Shown here in pieces: positions 1-9,528 of a stretch of 40,259 nucleotides of DNA (within the stretch, counting starts at the first letter, position 1; every line of letters starts with the position of its first letter). Source of the DNA: Anaerolineae bacterium (lineage in GTDB: Bacteria; Chloroflexota; Anaerolineae; UBA3071); the NCBI GenBank assembly GCA_029907105.1, contig JARYMM010000032.1, positions 1-40,259 of the forward strand. The letters are read 5' to 3'. Both the position numbers and the translations under genes were made by a program. Below the pieces are notes generated by a model. The model searched no databases. It worked only from the letters and a program-made list of their open reading frames with translations, and was not told the DNA's origin.

Positions 1-387
1 GACTATGCCGAGGCTGGGGACAACGTGGGGGTGTTGCTGCGGGGCATTGATCGCACGGAGGTGGAGCGGGGGATGGTGTTGGCCAAGCCGGGGAGCATCA
101 AACCGCACACGACCTTCCTGAGCGAGGTGTATGTGTTGAAGAAAGAGGAAGGTGGGCGGCACACGCCGTTCTTCAGCGGCTATCGGCCGCAGTTCTACAT
201 TCGGACGATGGATGTGACGGGGGAGGCGCAGTTGCCGGAGGGCGTGGAGATGGTGATGCCGGGCGACAACGTGAACCTGAAGGTGAAGCTGATTGTGCCG
301 GTGGCGTTGGAGGAAGGGAGCCGCTTCGCCATTCGCGAGGGAGGCCGGACGGTGGGCGCCGGCGTGTTGACCAGGATCATCGAGTAG
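1..387 (+). CDS. tuf: Elongation factor Tu, C-terminal part (5' end outside window)
   Basis: GTPase that delivers aminoacyl-tRNA to the ribosomal A site. The reading frame is open from base 1 and ends with TAG at 385-387, so about 128 residues are visible. They cover the end of domain 2 ([19 protein letters not shown]) and domain 3 ([33 protein letters not shown]), ending in the conserved [15 protein letters not shown] block. No start or G-domain is visible because the gene is cut by the window edge. It sits 57 bases ahead of rpsJ, the usual junction of the str and S10 operons. Confidence 0.97.
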   Translation, partial: DYAEAGDNVGVLLRGIDRTEVERGMVLAKPGSIKPHTTFLSEVYVLKKEEGGRHTPFFSGYRPQFYIRTMDVTGEAQLPEGVEMVMPGDNVNLKVKLIVPVALEEGSRFAIREGGRTVGAGVLTRIIE

Positions 388-444
388 GGTGCAGCCGCCA
401 TAGCTGGCCAGGGCTGCCGCGCCGGGTGACAGGCAGAGGGCACT

Positions 445-750
445 ATGTCAAAGAAGATCCGCATCAAACTCAAAGCGTACGACCATCGGGTTCTTGACAA
501 CTCCGTGCAGCAGATCGTGGACGCGGTGGAGCGCACCGGGGCCGTGGTGGTGGGCCCGGTGCCCCTGCCCACGAAGATCGAGAAGTTCACCGTGATGCGC
601 TCTCCCTTCATTGACAAGGACTCACGGGAGCAGTTCGAGATCCGCACCCACAAACGGCTGATTGACATCGTGGAACCGGGGGCGAAGACCATTGACAACC
701 TGATGCGCCTGAACCTGCCGGCGGGGGTGGACATCGAGATCAAATTGTAA
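445..750 (+). CDS. rpsJ: 30S ribosomal protein S10
   Basis: S10 (uS10) of the small-subunit head; in many bacteria it also partners NusB in antitermination. The 101 residues match the family length. The sequence has the S10 core: [14 protein letters not shown] at the start, the [14 protein letters not shown] loop, and THKRLIDI near the middle. ATG 445 is the family start, although the ribosome site before it is weak (gagg). The TAA stop at 748-750 lies inside a run of heptamers (GTAATGC-type units), so repeat DNA abuts the gene directly. Confidence 0.97.
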   Translation: MSKKIRIKLKAYDHRVLDNSVQQIVDAVERTGAVVVGPVPLPTKIEKFTVMRSPFIDKDSREQFEIRTHKRLIDIVEPGAKTIDNLMRLNLPAGVDIEIKL

Positions 751-945
751 TGCGCAAACCGTAATGCGTAAGGAAAGGTAACTGCCTGCCTTCGGCCTTG
801 CAACGTGAGATATGGCGGTGGGCTGGCGTCATTGCGAGCCCGAAGGGGCGAAGCAATCTCTTTATTCGATTCCAGGAGACTGCTTCGCTTCGCTCGCAGT
901 GACAGGGAGGGTAGGTAGTTACCGAATTACGCATTACGCATCACC
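747..945. repeat. Repeat-filled spacer: heptamer arrays flanking an inverted repeat
   Basis: The 251-base gap between rpsJ and rplC is unusually long for an S10 operon. It starts with four heptamer units at 747-774 (GTAATGC, GCAAACC, GTAATGC, GTAAGGA). A long imperfect inverted repeat follows, with arms 828-860 (gtcattgcgagc...gaagcaatctc) and 876-903 (gagactgcttcg...cgcagtgac). It ends with three more heptamers at 925-945 (AATTACG, CATTACG, CATCACC). A related palindrome lies at 25772-25837. I see no gene here. Confidence 0.75.
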
Positions 946-1001
946 AATCCAAAACGGGATGATGTGGCATGAGCCCGGCCAACAGTCCCGTGGGAGGAAG
1001 C

Positions 1002-1634
1002 ATGAGGGGCATTTTGGGTAGGAAAGTGGGCATGACCCAGATTTTCGATGATCGGGGTGAGGTTATTCCTGTGACGGTCATCGAGGCTGGGCCTTGTTTT
1101 GTCACCCAGGTGAAGACAGAAGAGCGTGACGGTTACGAGGCCATTCAGTTGGGGTTTGAGGAGACCAGGCCCCGGCGGCTGACCCGCGGGCAGCTAGAGC
1201 GTCTGCGCAGGAAGCATTTGCCGCCGCTGCGCATCTTGCGTGAGCTGCGGGTAAGCGACGCCGCGGATTACGCCGAAGGTCAGAAGATCACCGTCAGCAT
1301 CTTCGATGAAGGAGAACTGGTAGATGTCACCGGCACGTCCAAAGGACGGGGGTTTGCCGGGGGCATCAAGCGGCATGGCTTCAAGCGGCAGCGCAAGACT
1401 CACGGCCAGTCCGATCGTGAGCGGGCCCCGGGGGCGGCGAGCTCAGGCACCCGTCTGGGCCACCTGCGCAAGGGCAAGCGCATGGCCGGCCACATGGGCC
1501 ACGCCCGCGTGACGGCTCAGAACCTGCGGGTGGTCAAAGTGGACGCGGAGCGCAACCTGCTGGTGGTCAAGGGGGCCGTGCCGGGGCCGAAAAAGGGCCT
1601 GCTGCTGATCAGGGAAGCCCGCAAGCAAGGATAA
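1002..1634 (+). CDS. rplC: 50S ribosomal protein L3
   Basis: L3 (uL3) helps initiate 23S rRNA folding and reaches the peptidyl transferase centre. The start ATG 1002 follows GGAGG at the right distance and gives the canonical opening MRGILGRKVGMTQIF; an upstream in-frame ATG at 969 would add 11 atypical residues. The protein has 210 residues. The L3 signature (GRGFAGGIKRHGFKRQRKTHG) and the basic C-terminal half are intact. It ends 24 bases before the rplD start. Confidence 0.97.
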   Translation: MRGILGRKVGMTQIFDDRGEVIPVTVIEAGPCFVTQVKTEERDGYEAIQLGFEETRPRRLTRGQLERLRRKHLPPLRILRELRVSDAADYAEGQKITVSIFDEGELVDVTGTSKGRGFAGGIKRHGFKRQRKTHGQSDRERAPGAASSGTRLGHLRKGKRMAGHMGHARVTAQNLRVVKVDAERNLLVVKGAVPGPKKGLLLIREARKQG

Positions 1635-1658
1635 GTGTGTTGGGCACGGGAGAGGGCG

Positions 1659-2279
1659 ATGTTGGTTCCGGTTTATAACATGGTCGGGGAAAAGGTGGGC
1701 GAGACCGAGTTAGCCGAGGAAATCTTTGCTGCCCCGATCAACGAAGCGGTGATGCACCAGGCGCTCATGCGCCAGTTGGCCAATGCTCGCCTGGGCACGC
1801 ATAAGACGAAAAAGCGTCATGACGTGAGCGGCGGTGGCCGCAAACCGTGGCGGCAGAAAGGGACAGGCCGTGCCCGACAAGGCAGCATCCGTGCCCCGCA
1901 GTGGCGCAAGGGAGGCACCGTCTTTGGGCCGCAGCCTCGCTCCTATCGGCAGAAAATGCCGCGCCAGATGCGCCGGCTGGCCATACGCTCGGCGCTCTCC
2001 ATCAAGGCTGCAGAGGAGCAGATTGTTCTCCTGGATAGCTTGCGCATGGAGAGCCCCCGGACCAAAGACCTGGTGACCCTTTTGGATAATTTAAATATTC
2101 AGGACAGCACCTTGATCTTACTGCCTGCCAGGGACGAAGCGGTAGCCCTTTCGGCACGCAACCTGCCGGATGTCAAACCTCTCCTGGCCAGCTACCTGAA
2201 TGTGCGGGATCTTCTGAGCTACGAGGTGTTGCTCATGCCTTTGGAGGCTCTGGAGGTCATCGAAGCTATCTGGGGATAG
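1659..2279 (+). CDS. rplD: 50S ribosomal protein L4
   Basis: L4 (uL4) lines the exit tunnel and in some bacteria represses its own operon. I chose ATG 1659 ([15 protein letters not shown]) behind gggagaggg over the upstream TTG at 1635, which gives a non-family N-terminus. The protein has 206 residues. The tunnel loop is recognisable as [19 protein letters not shown] followed by RAPQWRKGG. The C-terminal domain ends with [16 protein letters not shown]. Confidence 0.96.
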   Translation: MLVPVYNMVGEKVGETELAEEIFAAPINEAVMHQALMRQLANARLGTHKTKKRHDVSGGGRKPWRQKGTGRARQGSIRAPQWRKGGTVFGPQPRSYRQKMPRQMRRLAIRSALSIKAAEEQIVLLDSLRMESPRTKDLVTLLDNLNIQDSTLILLPARDEAVALSARNLPDVKPLLASYLNVRDLLSYEVLLMPLEALEVIEAIWG

Positions 2280-2297
2280 AAGCGTGAGGGTCAGGCA

Positions 2298-2588
2298 ATG
2301 CACGCGTATGAAGTCTTGAAGCGTCCGGTCATCACCGAAAAATCGCAGAAACAGGCGCTCTCCGGAGGCCAGTATACTTTCGAGGTCCATCGGCGGGCCA
2401 ACAAGCAGCAGGTTAAAGAGGCCGTCGAGGAAGTCTTTAACGTCACCGTGCTTTCGGTGAACATGATGATCGTGCCGCCAAAGCTGGGACGTTACGGCCG
2501 GCGTGTGGTGGTCAAGAAGCCCTGGTGGAAGAAAGCTGTCGTCACCCTGGCTCCTGGTAACAGGATCCCCATTTTCGAGGGAGCGTAG
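2298..2588 (+). CDS. rplW: 50S ribosomal protein L23
   Basis: L23 (uL23) sits at the tunnel exit and docks trigger factor and SRP. The protein has 96 residues and opens with the family motif YEVLKRPVITEKS. The C-terminal half carries the flexible basic loop (GRYGRRVVVKKPWWKKAVVTL). ATG 2298 follows a gagggt ribosome site 18 bases after rplD. Confidence 0.96.
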   Translation: MHAYEVLKRPVITEKSQKQALSGGQYTFEVHRRANKQQVKEAVEEVFNVTVLSVNMMIVPPKLGRYGRRVVVKKPWWKKAVVTLAPGNRIPIFEGA

Positions 2589-2627
2589 GGGCACAGTAAG
2601 GGCGCCGCGGCGCTGCGCCGCTACGTC

Positions 2628-2655
2628 GAACGCTGAACCCCGAACTCTGAACGCT
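2628..2655. repeat. Four heptamer units between rplW and rplB
   Basis: Perfectly phased 7-base units at 2628-2655: GAACGCT, GAACCCC, GAACTCT, GAACGCT. They fill most of the 78-base spacer before the rplB ribosome site. This is the same kind of array seen in many other gaps of this window, with a different unit. Confidence 0.8.
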
Positions 2656-2666
2656 TAGAGGAAATC

Positions 2667-3503
2667 ATGGCCATCAAAGTCTATAAACCCACCTCGCCGG
2701 GACGGCGAAACATGAGTGGGCATACCTTTGAAGAGATCACCCGCAGCGAACCCGAGAGGTCGCTGGTGGTGCCTGTGCGCAAGAGGGCCGGGCGAAACCA
2801 TCGCGGCACGATCACCATTCGTCATCGCGGCGGCGGCCACAAGCGCCGCTACCGCATCATTGACTTCAAGCGGGACAAGGTGGGCATTCCGGCGCGGGTG
2901 GCTTCTATCGAATACGACCCTAACCGCTCGGCGCGCATCGCCTTGCTGGTCTACGCCGACGGCGAGAAACGCTACATCATCGCCCCGCAGGGCCTGATGG
3001 TAGGCGATCGGGTGATGTCCGGGAGCGGGGCGGAGATCCACCTGGGCAATGCTTTGCCCATCATGGAAATTCCGCCGGGCACCATGATCCACAACATCGA
3101 GCTGCAGCCCGGACGCGGCGGCCAGTTGGTGCGGGCGGCGGGCACCTCGGCCCAATTGATGGCCAAAGAGGGAGACTTTGCCCACGTGCGTCTCCCTTCG
3201 GGCGAGGTTCGCCTGATCAACATGCGCTGCATGGCCAGCGTGGGCCAGGTGAGCAACGTGGAACATGCGCAGATCAGTTTGGGCAAAGCAGGGCGGCGGC
3301 GGTGGTTGGGTTGGCGGCCGGCAGTGCGCGGCTCGGCCATGGATCCTGCGTCGCATCCCCACGGCGGCGGCGAGGGGCGCTGCCCTATCGGTATGCCGGG
3401 CCCCAAGAGCCCCTGGGGCAAGCCCACCTTGGGCTATCGAACGCGGCGCAACAAGCGCACGGACAAGTACATCGTGCGTCGGCGAGGAAAGCGGAGAGGC
3501 TAA
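2667..3503 (+). CDS. rplB: 50S ribosomal protein L2
   Basis: L2 (uL2) is needed for subunit association and peptidyl transfer. The protein has 278 residues, the usual length. Visible are the RNA-binding region ([21 protein letters not shown]), the central [21 protein letters not shown] block and the C-terminal HPHGGGEG motif. The residues before that motif are DPAS, where NPVD is more usual. The basic tail RRRGKRRG is complete. The start ATG 2667 follows agaggaa. Confidence 0.97.
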   Translation: MAIKVYKPTSPGRRNMSGHTFEEITRSEPERSLVVPVRKRAGRNHRGTITIRHRGGGHKRRYRIIDFKRDKVGIPARVASIEYDPNRSARIALLVYADGEKRYIIAPQGLMVGDRVMSGSGAEIHLGNALPIMEIPPGTMIHNIELQPGRGGQLVRAAGTSAQLMAKEGDFAHVRLPSGEVRLINMRCMASVGQVSNVEHAQISLGKAGRRRWLGWRPAVRGSAMDPASHPHGGGEGRCPIGMPGPKSPWGKPTLGYRTRRNKRTDKYIVRRRGKRRG

Positions 3504-3520
3504 AGGATCGGAGGTAGGGC

Positions 3521-3805
3521 ATGGCTAGGTCGCTTAAGAAAGGGCCGTATGTGGAGCCGAAGTTGCTGCGACGCATCGAAGAGATGAATCGTCTGGGTGA
3601 GAAGCGAGTTATTCGCACCTGGTCTCGTGCTTCGACCATTTTCCCTCAGATGGTGGGGCACACCATTGCCGTGCACGACGGACGGCGACACGTGCCGATT
3701 TACATCAGCGAGAACATGGTGGGCCACAAGCTGGGGGAGTTTGCCCCCACGCGCACCTTCCGGGGGCACGTGGCCAAGGAAAAGAAGGGCAAGCGGCGGA
3801 AGTAA
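3521..3805 (+). CDS. rpsS: 30S ribosomal protein S19
   Basis: S19 (uS19) binds the head of the 30S subunit beside S13. The protein has 94 residues, standard length. It opens with [15 protein letters not shown] and includes [24 protein letters not shown] and the basic C-terminus [12 protein letters not shown] 3521 follows ggaggtag, 17 bases after rplB. Confidence 0.97.
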   Translation: MARSLKKGPYVEPKLLRRIEEMNRLGEKRVIRTWSRASTIFPQMVGHTIAVHDGRRHVPIYISENMVGHKLGEFAPTRTFRGHVAKEKKGKRRK

Positions 3806-3829
3806 AATGCCGTTCACAGGGTAGCGATT

Positions 3830-4192
3830 ATGGCAGAACAAGCAGGGGTATTTCAGGTACGTGCGGTGCGGAAGTATGTGGGCATCTCGCCCCAGAAAGT
3901 GCGCCGCGTCATTGATCAGGTGCGGGGCAAGCATGTGGATGACGCTCTGGCCCTGTTACGCTTCATGCCTCAGGGAGCGGCTGCGCCGGTGGCCAAGCTG
4001 ATCCGCTCGGCGGTGGCCAATGCCGAAGAGAACTTTGGCCTGAATCGAGATGACCTCTGGATCGCTGAGATCACGGCGGATCAGGGGCCGACTCGAAGGT
4101 GGCGGCGTTTCGGGGCACGCGGGCGGTTTAAGCCTATCGCTCGACGCTCTTCGCATGTCACGGTGGTCTTGGAGGAGTGGCTCGCCGAGTGA
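3830..4192 (+). CDS. rplV: 50S ribosomal protein L22
   Basis: L22 (uL22) lines the exit tunnel with its beta hairpin. The protein has 120 residues. Family features are ISPQKVRRVIDQVRGK near the start, KLIRSAVANAEEN in the middle, and the hairpin segment around QGPTRRWRRFGARGRFKPIARRSSH. A short variable N-terminal segment precedes FQVRAVRKYVG. Confidence 0.96.
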   Translation: MAEQAGVFQVRAVRKYVGISPQKVRRVIDQVRGKHVDDALALLRFMPQGAAAPVAKLIRSAVANAEENFGLNRDDLWIAEITADQGPTRRWRRFGARGRFKPIARRSSHVTVVLEEWLAE

Positions 4193-4249
4193 GGGCAGGG
4201 CCCGTCGTGGTGAGCAAGTCGCACAGCAGGAACACATAGGAGGAAACCA

Positions 4250-4906
4250 TTGGGGCGTAAAGTCCATCCGCTGGGTTTTCGCTTGGGGATCATCAAGGAC
4301 CATCAGAGCCGCTGGTACGCAGAGGGGGAAGAGTACGCCCATCTGCTGGAAGAGGACCGTCTGGTGCGTCGCGTGATCCAGGAGGAAATGTCGCAGGCCC
4401 TCATCTCGAAGATCGAAATCGAGCGTTTCCCGAAACAGATCTGGGTCTGGGTGCATTCGGCCCGCCCGGGGGTAATCATCGGCCGCAAAGGGGCGCACAT
4501 CAAAATATTGCGGGATAAGCTGGAGAGCCTGACCGGCAAGCGAGTGAAAATTGATGTCCAGGAGATCACTCGTCCGGAGCTGGATGCTTATCTGGTCGCC
4601 CAGAGCATTGCCGAGCAATTGGGGCGCCGCATTTCCCACAAACGGGCCATGAAGCAGGCGGTGGGTCGCACCATGCGCTCCGGCGCTCATGGGGTCATGA
4701 TCACCTGCAGTGGGCGCTTGATGGGGGCGGAGATGGCGCGCAGCGAGACTGTGCGTGAGGGTCGAGTGCCACGGCATACGCTGCGGGCGGATATTGATTA
4801 CGCCCAGGCCGAGGCCCTGACCACCTTTGGTCGCATCGGGATCAAGGTCTGGATTTATAAGGGGGAGATTCTGCCGCGCCGAACGCCCGGTGCCGCGGCA
4901 GCGTGA
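4250..4906 (+). CDS. rpsC: 30S ribosomal protein S3 (TTG start)
   Basis: S3 (uS3) is part of the mRNA entry channel. The start is TTG 4250: a strong AGGAGG at 4238-4243 sits 6 bases upstream and the translation then opens with the invariant [12 protein letters not shown]. No ATG is available at this place. The protein has 218 residues. The KH domain GxxG loop is visible as [10 protein letters not shown], and the C-terminal domain includes [11 protein letters not shown] and [10 protein letters not shown]. Confidence 0.96.
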   Translation: MGRKVHPLGFRLGIIKDHQSRWYAEGEEYAHLLEEDRLVRRVIQEEMSQALISKIEIERFPKQIWVWVHSARPGVIIGRKGAHIKILRDKLESLTGKRVKIDVQEITRPELDAYLVAQSIAEQLGRRISHKRAMKQAVGRTMRSGAHGVMITCSGRLMGAEMARSETVREGRVPRHTLRADIDYAQAEALTTFGRIGIKVWIYKGEILPRRTPGAAAA

Positions 4907-4925
4907 AGGGGGGAGGTTCGTTCAC

Positions 4926-5345
4926 ATGTTGATGCCTAAGCGGGTGAAATACCGCAAACATCATCGTGGGCGCATGAAGGGCAAAGCGACCCGCGGCAAT
5001 AAGGTGTCCTTCGGTGAATATGGGCTGCAAGCCCTGGAACCCTGTTGGATGACCAGTCGGCAGATTGAGGCTGCCCGCCGCTCTATCGTGCGGTACGTAC
5101 GCCGCAGCGGCAAGCTGTGGATACGGATCTTCCCCGACAAATCGGTGACGCAGAAGCCGGCGGAGACACGCATGGGGGGTGGCAAGGGGAACGTGGATCA
5201 CTGGGTGGCCGTGGTCAGGCCAGGACGGATGTTGTTTGAGATCTCTGGGGTGAGCGAGAGCACGGCGCGCGAGGCCATGCGGCGGGCGGCGCACAAGCTG
5301 CCAATCCGCACCCGTTTTGTGACGCGCGAGGAAACCGCAGGCTAG
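4926..5345 (+). CDS. rplP: 50S ribosomal protein L16
   Basis: L16 (uL16) lies at the A-site tRNA elbow. ATG 4926 gives the family opening [19 protein letters not shown] and follows GGGAGG by 9 bases; the frame is open upstream to 4827, inside rpsC, but that extension resembles nothing. The protein has 139 residues, the normal length. The conserved core ([22 protein letters not shown]) and the C-terminal [14 protein letters not shown] are intact. Confidence 0.96.
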   Translation: MLMPKRVKYRKHHRGRMKGKATRGNKVSFGEYGLQALEPCWMTSRQIEAARRSIVRYVRRSGKLWIRIFPDKSVTQKPAETRMGGGKGNVDHWVAVVRPGRMLFEISGVSESTAREAMRRAAHKLPIRTRFVTREETAG

Positions 5346-5363
5346 CATAGGGGGATGGTATTC

Positions 5364-5573
5364 ATGGAAGCGCGGGAAATCCGAGATTTGACGGATGAGG
5401 AGATCCGTCAGCGGCTGGATGAGCAATACGAGACATTGTTGAACCTCCGTTTCCAGCGTGTGATCGGCCGGTTGGAGAACACGGCTCGCCTGGGAGAAGT
5501 GCGCCGCGACATCGCCCGCCTGAAGACCATCCTGCGTGAGCGGGAGTTGGCGGCCTTGGGGGAGGAGATGTAG
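5364..5573 (+). CDS. rpmC: 50S ribosomal protein L29
   Basis: L29 (uL29) is a small helical hairpin near the tunnel exit. I place the start at ATG 5364 ([14 protein letters not shown]) because the ggggg tract is 9 bases upstream of it; for the alternative ATG 5355 that tract touches the codon. The protein has 69 residues, with [19 protein letters not shown] as the family signature. It ends 2 bases before rpsQ. Confidence 0.94.
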   Translation: MEAREIRDLTDEEIRQRLDEQYETLLNLRFQRVIGRLENTARLGEVRRDIARLKTILRERELAALGEEM

Positions 5574-5575
5574 AC

Positions 5576-5857
5576 ATGCCATCACGGCGAAGACGGCTGA
5601 CGGGTCGCGTGGTCAGCGATAAGATGGATAAGACGGTAGTGGTGGTGGTGGAGCGTACCAAACGGCATCCGCTGTACCACAAGGTGATTAAGATCAGGAA
5701 GCGCTACATGGCTCACGATGCCGAAAATGCCTGTCGCGCCGGTGATCTGGTGACGATCGTGGAAGCCCGCCCCTTGAGCAGACATAAGCGTTGGGCAGTG
5801 GAGACTGTCCTGGAACGCGCGGCGGAAGAGCTGATGGCGAAGGGGGAGGAGCTATGA
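5576..5857 (+). CDS. rpsQ: 30S ribosomal protein S17
   Basis: S17 (uS17) is an OB-fold primary binder of 16S rRNA. The protein has 93 residues with [20 protein letters not shown] and [18 protein letters not shown]; the [11 protein letters not shown] stretch follows. The stop TGA at 5855-5857 overlaps the rplN start by four bases (ATGA), implying coupled translation. Confidence 0.96.
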   Translation: MPSRRRRLTGRVVSDKMDKTVVVVVERTKRHPLYHKVIKIRKRYMAHDAENACRAGDLVTIVEARPLSRHKRWAVETVLERAAEELMAKGEEL

Positions 5858-6222
5858 TTCAGCAAGAGAGCAGGCTGAGGGTCGCCGACAATACGGGGGC
5901 CAGGGAGATATTGTGCATTCGCGTCCTGGGCGGGTCGACGCGGCGTTATGCCACGGTCGGCGATGTCATCATTGCTTCCGTGAAACAGGCGCTGCCCACA
6001 GGATCGGTCAAGAAGGGGGACGTTGTGCAGGCCGTGGTGGTGCGCACGAAGAAGGAGTATGGTCGGCCGGATGGCTCATACATTCGCTTCGATGAGAACG
6101 CCGCGGTGATCCTGGACGAAAACAGGAATCCCAAAGGGACGCGCATCTTTGGGCCGGTAGGGCGGGAGCTGCGGGAAAAGGGCTTCATGCGCATCGTATC
6201 GCTGGCCCCCGAAGTGCTCTAG
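5854..6222 (+). CDS. rplN: 50S ribosomal protein L14
   Basis: L14 (uL14) forms intersubunit bridges. ATG 5854 overlaps the rpsQ stop and follows gaggag; it gives [19 protein letters not shown], the universal N-terminus. The protein has 122 residues, exactly the usual length. The [18 protein letters not shown] block and the C-terminal [13 protein letters not shown] are complete. Confidence 0.97.
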   Translation: MIQQESRLRVADNTGAREILCIRVLGGSTRRYATVGDVIIASVKQALPTGSVKKGDVVQAVVVRTKKEYGRPDGSYIRFDENAAVILDENRNPKGTRIFGPVGRELREKGFMRIVSLAPEVL

Positions 6223-6255
6223 TCCGAGCGAGGGAATTGCTGGGAGGGACTGACC

Positions 6256-6612
6256 ATGATGCGGATCAAGAAGGGCGATACGGTGGAGGTGATGCGGGGC
6301 AATGACCGGGGCCATCGGGGCACTGTGCATCAGGTGATACGTGGCCGTCGTGGAGGGCGACATCCGGGGCGTGAGGTCAATCAGGACCAGGTCATCGTCT
6401 CGGGGATCAACTTGATCAAGAAGCATCAGCGCCGCACGGGCGATGTGCGCACTCAGTTCGGCATCATCGAGCGGGAAGCGCCTATCCATATCTCCAACGT
6501 GGCCCTGGTCTGCCCTCACTGCAATGAGCCGACCCGGGTGGGCTATCATGTCTTCCCTGACGGTTCCAAGTCGCGCCGTTGCAAGAAGTGCGGAGAACTT
6601 ATAGATACATAG
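6256..6612 (+). CDS. rplX: 50S ribosomal protein L24 with C-terminal zinc ribbon
   Basis: L24 (uL24) is an assembly initiator with a KOW fold. The N-terminal KOW part ([21 protein letters not shown]) and the central [14 protein letters not shown] segment are normal. At 118 residues it is longer than the roughly 103-105 of E. coli. The extension carries CPHC and CKKC pairs separated by about 20 residues, which is a four-cysteine zinc ribbon. The second ATG (6259) is an equally possible start. Confidence 0.95.
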   Translation: MMRIKKGDTVEVMRGNDRGHRGTVHQVIRGRRGGRHPGREVNQDQVIVSGINLIKKHQRRTGDVRTQFGIIEREAPIHISNVALVCPHCNEPTRVGYHVFPDGSKSRRCKKCGELIDT

Positions 6613-6632
6613 CTGGGTCGAGGAGTGGGTTG

Positions 6633-7175
6633 ATGCCGAGGTTAAAGGATCTTTATCGGACGGAAATCGTGCCCACGATGATGGAGGAATTCAACTACCG
6701 CAGCGTGATGGAGGTGCCGCGGTTAGAGAAGATCGTCGTGAACGTGGGCCTTGGCGAGGCCTTGCAAAACGTCAAGGCGCTGGATGCGGCGGCCAACGAC
6801 ATTGCCATCATCACCGGGCAGAAGCCGATCATCACCCGGGCCAAGAAATCCATCGCTACCTTCAAGTTGCGTGAGGGGAATCCGATCGGGGTCAAGGTGA
6901 CGTTGCGGGGCAATCGCATGTATGATTTCCTGGATCGTCTCTGCAACGTGGCTTTGCCTCGTCAGCGGGATTTCCGGGGGGTCTCGCCCGATGCTTTCGA
7001 TGGGCGGGGTAATTACACCCTGGGCCTGCGCGAACAACTGGTGTGGCCAGAGATTGATTACGATAGCATTGACAAGATCCGGGGCATGGAGGTGATCATT
7101 GTCACCACGGCCCGAACGGACGAAGAGGGGCGACGGCTGTTACAGCTCCTGGGCATGCCGTTCCGACGCTTCTAG
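6633..7175 (+). CDS. rplE: 50S ribosomal protein L5
   Basis: L5 (uL5) binds 5S rRNA. The start ATG 6633 follows gaggag and yields [20 protein letters not shown], the expected N-terminus; the longer frame from 6579 overlaps rplX and is not family-like. The protein has 180 residues. It contains [48 protein letters not shown] and the C-terminal [12 protein letters not shown]. Confidence 0.97.
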   Translation: MPRLKDLYRTEIVPTMMEEFNYRSVMEVPRLEKIVVNVGLGEALQNVKALDAAANDIAIITGQKPIITRAKKSIATFKLREGNPIGVKVTLRGNRMYDFLDRLCNVALPRQRDFRGVSPDAFDGRGNYTLGLREQLVWPEIDYDSIDKIRGMEVIIVTTARTDEEGRRLLQLLGMPFRRF

Positions 7176-7198
7176 CATTCGTACAGTCGAGGGGAAAT

Positions 7199-7381
7199 GT
7201 GGCCAAGAAGAGCATGATTTGGCGTGAAAAACGCCGCAAATATCCCGAACGAGTTCGTAACCGCTGCCGCATCTGTGGCCGCCCACGCGGGTACATGCGT
7301 CGCTTTCAGTTGTGCCGGATTTGCTTCCGACGTGAGGCGCTGGAGGGGCGTCTGCCCGGCGTCATCAAGTCCAGTTGGTAG
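7199..7381 (+). CDS. rpsZ: 30S ribosomal protein S14, zinc-binding type Z (GTG start)
   Basis: Short zinc-containing form of S14 (uS14). It begins with GTG 7199 and opens [22 protein letters not shown]. The protein has 60 residues, with CxxC at 23-26 (CRIC) and 39-42 (CRIC), which ligate zinc in this form. The C-terminal GVIKSSW is the usual ending. It lies between rplE and rpsH as expected. Confidence 0.96.
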   Translation: MAKKSMIWREKRRKYPERVRNRCRICGRPRGYMRRFQLCRICFRREALEGRLPGVIKSSW

Positions 7382-7400
7382 AGACGAGGGGGACGATTCG

Positions 7401-7796
7401 ATGATGACTGATCCCATCGCGGACATGTTGACTCGCATCCGCAATGCGCTCATGGCGCGGCATCGTCAGGTATTGGTGCCCAGTTCGAAGATGAAAGTGG
7501 CCATTGCCCGCATCCTCAAGCAGGAGGGATTCATCCGCCATTTCGACGTCAGCAAGCAAGGGGCGCAGCCTATGCTGCGCATCATCTTGAAGTATGACGA
7601 CAACGGGGCGCCCGTGCTGCGGGGTCTGAAGCGGATGAGCAAGCCCGGCCGGCGCATCTATGCCAATCGGCAGGGCGTGCCCAGGGTGCAGAGCGGCCTG
7701 GGCGTGGCCATACTATCCACGTCCAGAGGGGTTATGACCGACCGCCAGGCGCGTCAGCTCGGTGTCGGGGGTGAGGTGATCTGTTACATCTGGTAG
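7401..7796 (+). CDS. rpsH: 30S ribosomal protein S8
   Basis: S8 (uS8) is a primary 16S rRNA binder and, in E. coli, the repressor of the spc operon. ATG 7401 gives [16 protein letters not shown] behind gaggggg; the next ATG is at 7404. The protein has 131 residues. The C-terminal RNA-binding block is intact ([27 protein letters not shown]). Confidence 0.96.
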   Translation: MMTDPIADMLTRIRNALMARHRQVLVPSSKMKVAIARILKQEGFIRHFDVSKQGAQPMLRIILKYDDNGAPVLRGLKRMSKPGRRIYANRQGVPRVQSGLGVAILSTSRGVMTDRQARQLGVGGEVICYIW

Positions 7797-7810
7797 CAGG
7801 AGGTGTTGTT

Positions 7811-8359
7811 GTGTCGCGCATCGGTCGTATGCCGATCCCTATCCCCGCTGGGGTGACGGTGGAGGTCGGCGAAGGCAATCAGGTGGTGGTGAAGGGGCCG
7901 CGGGGGAAATTGGCCCGCTCATTCTCACCGGATATGAAGATCACCGTGGAAGGTCGGCAGGTGGTGGTGACGCGGCCATCCGATCAGCGGCGGCACCGCG
8001 CCTTGCACGGTCTGACGCGGGCGTTGCTGGCCAACATGATCACCGGGGTGTCCGAGGGTTACCGCAAGCAGATGGAGGTTGTGGGTGTGGGCTACCGCGT
8101 GGCGCAGCAGGGCCAGGCGATGATGCTCAGCCTGGGCTTCTCCCATCCTGTGGAAATCCATCCCCCTGAAGGCATCACATTTACAGTGGCCAAGGATGGC
8201 CGCACCTTTACTATAGAGGGCCTTGACAAAGAGCTGGTAGGCAAGGTGGCGGCGGAGATCAGGGCTCTGCGCAAACCGGAGCCGTATAAAGGCAAGGGTG
8301 TTCGTTACGCCGACGAGCCCGTGCGCCGCAAGGCAGGCAAGGCGGGCAAGGTCGGATAG
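7811..8359 (+). CDS. rplF: 50S ribosomal protein L6 (GTG start)
   Basis: L6 (uL6) stabilises the base of the L7/L12 stalk and the sarcin-ricin region. GTG 7811 follows a strong AGGAGG by about 8 bases and gives [16 protein letters not shown]. The protein has 182 residues. Both repeats are visible, and the C-terminal signature [22 protein letters not shown] is complete. Confidence 0.96.
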   Translation: MSRIGRMPIPIPAGVTVEVGEGNQVVVKGPRGKLARSFSPDMKITVEGRQVVVTRPSDQRRHRALHGLTRALLANMITGVSEGYRKQMEVVGVGYRVAQQGQAMMLSLGFSHPVEIHPPEGITFTVAKDGRTFTIEGLDKELVGKVAAEIRALRKPEPYKGKGVRYADEPVRRKAGKAGKVG

Positions 8360-8384
8360 GCGGCGCATGGAGGATTGGGTCATA

Positions 8385-8750
8385 ATGGCTAAAGAGAGCA
8401 GGGCGACGGCGCGTCAGAAACGTCACCGGCGAATACGCAAGCGAGTCTTTGGCACCCCTGCCCGGCCCAGGCTGAACGTTTTCCGCAGCCTGAAGCACAT
8501 CTGCGCTCAGATCATTGACGATGAGCGGGGGCATACGCTGGTGGCCGTCTCCACGTTGGACCCGGAGTTGCGGCCTCGTCTGACAGGATTGAAGAAGACA
8601 GAACAGGCACGGCTGGTAGGTGAAGTGTTGGCCAAACGGGCTTTGGATCAGAAGATCCAGCAGGTTGTCTTCGATCGAGGGGGCTATCTGTACCACGGCC
8701 GGGTGCGTGCTTTAGCCGATGGGGCCCGGGCAGGCGGGTTGCAGTTCTAG
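8385..8750 (+). CDS. rplR: 50S ribosomal protein L18
   Basis: L18 (uL18) anchors 5S rRNA in the central protuberance. I use ATG 8385 ([21 protein letters not shown]), giving 121 residues. An in-frame ATG at 8367 is an alternative; the GGAGG there overlaps it and stands 12 bases from 8385. Family motifs are [20 protein letters not shown], and in the C-terminal half [20 protein letters not shown]. Confidence 0.95.
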   Translation: MAKESRATARQKRHRRIRKRVFGTPARPRLNVFRSLKHICAQIIDDERGHTLVAVSTLDPELRPRLTGLKKTEQARLVGEVLAKRALDQKIQQVVFDRGGYLYHGRVRALADGARAGGLQF

Positions 8751-8765
8751 CGATCAGGAGGGCTC

Positions 8766-9329
8766 ATGGCAGCGAGGGAAAGAAGGAGCGGCCGAGACAG
8801 GGTCGCCGAGCGGGAAGAGCCGGAATTCGACGAACGGGTGGTGCACATCGCGCGCACGGCCAAGGTGCAAAAGGGAGGTCGTCGTTTTCACTTCCGCGCC
8901 GTGGTGGTCGTGGGAGATAATGCCGGCAGTGTGGGCGTGGGCATCGGCAAGGCCCGCGACGTGCCTGACGCCATTCGCAAGGGCAGGGACCGTGCCATCA
9001 AGAACATGCACCGCATTCCGGTCGTGGGTACCACCATCCCTCACGAGGTGCGCACGCGCTTCAGCGCGGCCGAAGTGCTGTTGAGGCCAGCCTCTCCGGG
9101 CACAGGCGTGATTGCCGGTGGCGGCGTGCGCGCCGTCGTCGAGGCTGCCGGCATCAGGGACATCCTGACCAAGTCTTTGGGCAGTTCCAACATCCTCAAC
9201 GTGGTCAGGGCGACCATGCAGGCTCTGGACGAGTTGAAATGGCCGGAGGAAGAAGCGCGGCGGCGGGGCCTGCCCCTTGAGGCAGTGACACCTTTCTGGA
9301 GGCAATCGAATGTCCGCCGGGAAAGCTGA
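8766..9329 (+). CDS. rpsE: 30S ribosomal protein S5
   Basis: S5 (uS5) takes part in mRNA unwinding and decoding fidelity. The protein has 187 residues, with an N-terminal tail that is charged and variable. The double-stranded-RNA-binding-like domain contains [27 protein letters not shown] in overlapping blocks, and the second domain [19 protein letters not shown]. Its 3' end overlaps the rpmD start by 20 bases. Confidence 0.96.
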   Translation: MAARERRSGRDRVAEREEPEFDERVVHIARTAKVQKGGRRFHFRAVVVVGDNAGSVGVGIGKARDVPDAIRKGRDRAIKNMHRIPVVGTTIPHEVRTRFSAAEVLLRPASPGTGVIAGGGVRAVVEAAGIRDILTKSLGSSNILNVVRATMQALDELKWPEEEARRRGLPLEAVTPFWRQSNVRRES

Positions 9330-9528
9330 AGTTGGCAAGACCTTGCGTATCACTTACGTGAAGAGCGCGATTGGCTATTCGCAGAAGCAAAAAGCGACCA
9401 TCCGCGCCCTGGGATTGCATCGTCTGGGGGATACGGTGGAGCATCTGGACACGCCACCCATCCGGGGCATGATAGACAAGGTCAGCCATTTGGTGGTGGT
9501 TGAGGAGATAGAGAATGAAGTTGCATGA
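9310..9528 (+). CDS. rpmD: 50S ribosomal protein L30
   Basis: L30 (uL30), 72 residues. After a short leader the family core is visible ([25 protein letters not shown] cut here into overlapping parts, then [21 protein letters not shown]). ATG 9310 lies 7 bases after GGAGG. It overlaps rpsE upstream by 20 bases and rplO downstream by 14, so the three are probably translationally coupled. Confidence 0.95.
   Translation: MSAGKAEVGKTLRITYVKSAIGYSQKQKATIRALGLHRLGDTVEHLDTPPIRGMIDKVSHLVVVEEIENEVA

Noticed and set aside
3385..3934. Minus-strand frames within the ribosomal cluster
   Set aside because: They overlap well-supported ribosomal protein genes, lack ribosome sites and show compositions typical of antisense translation of GC-rich genes.
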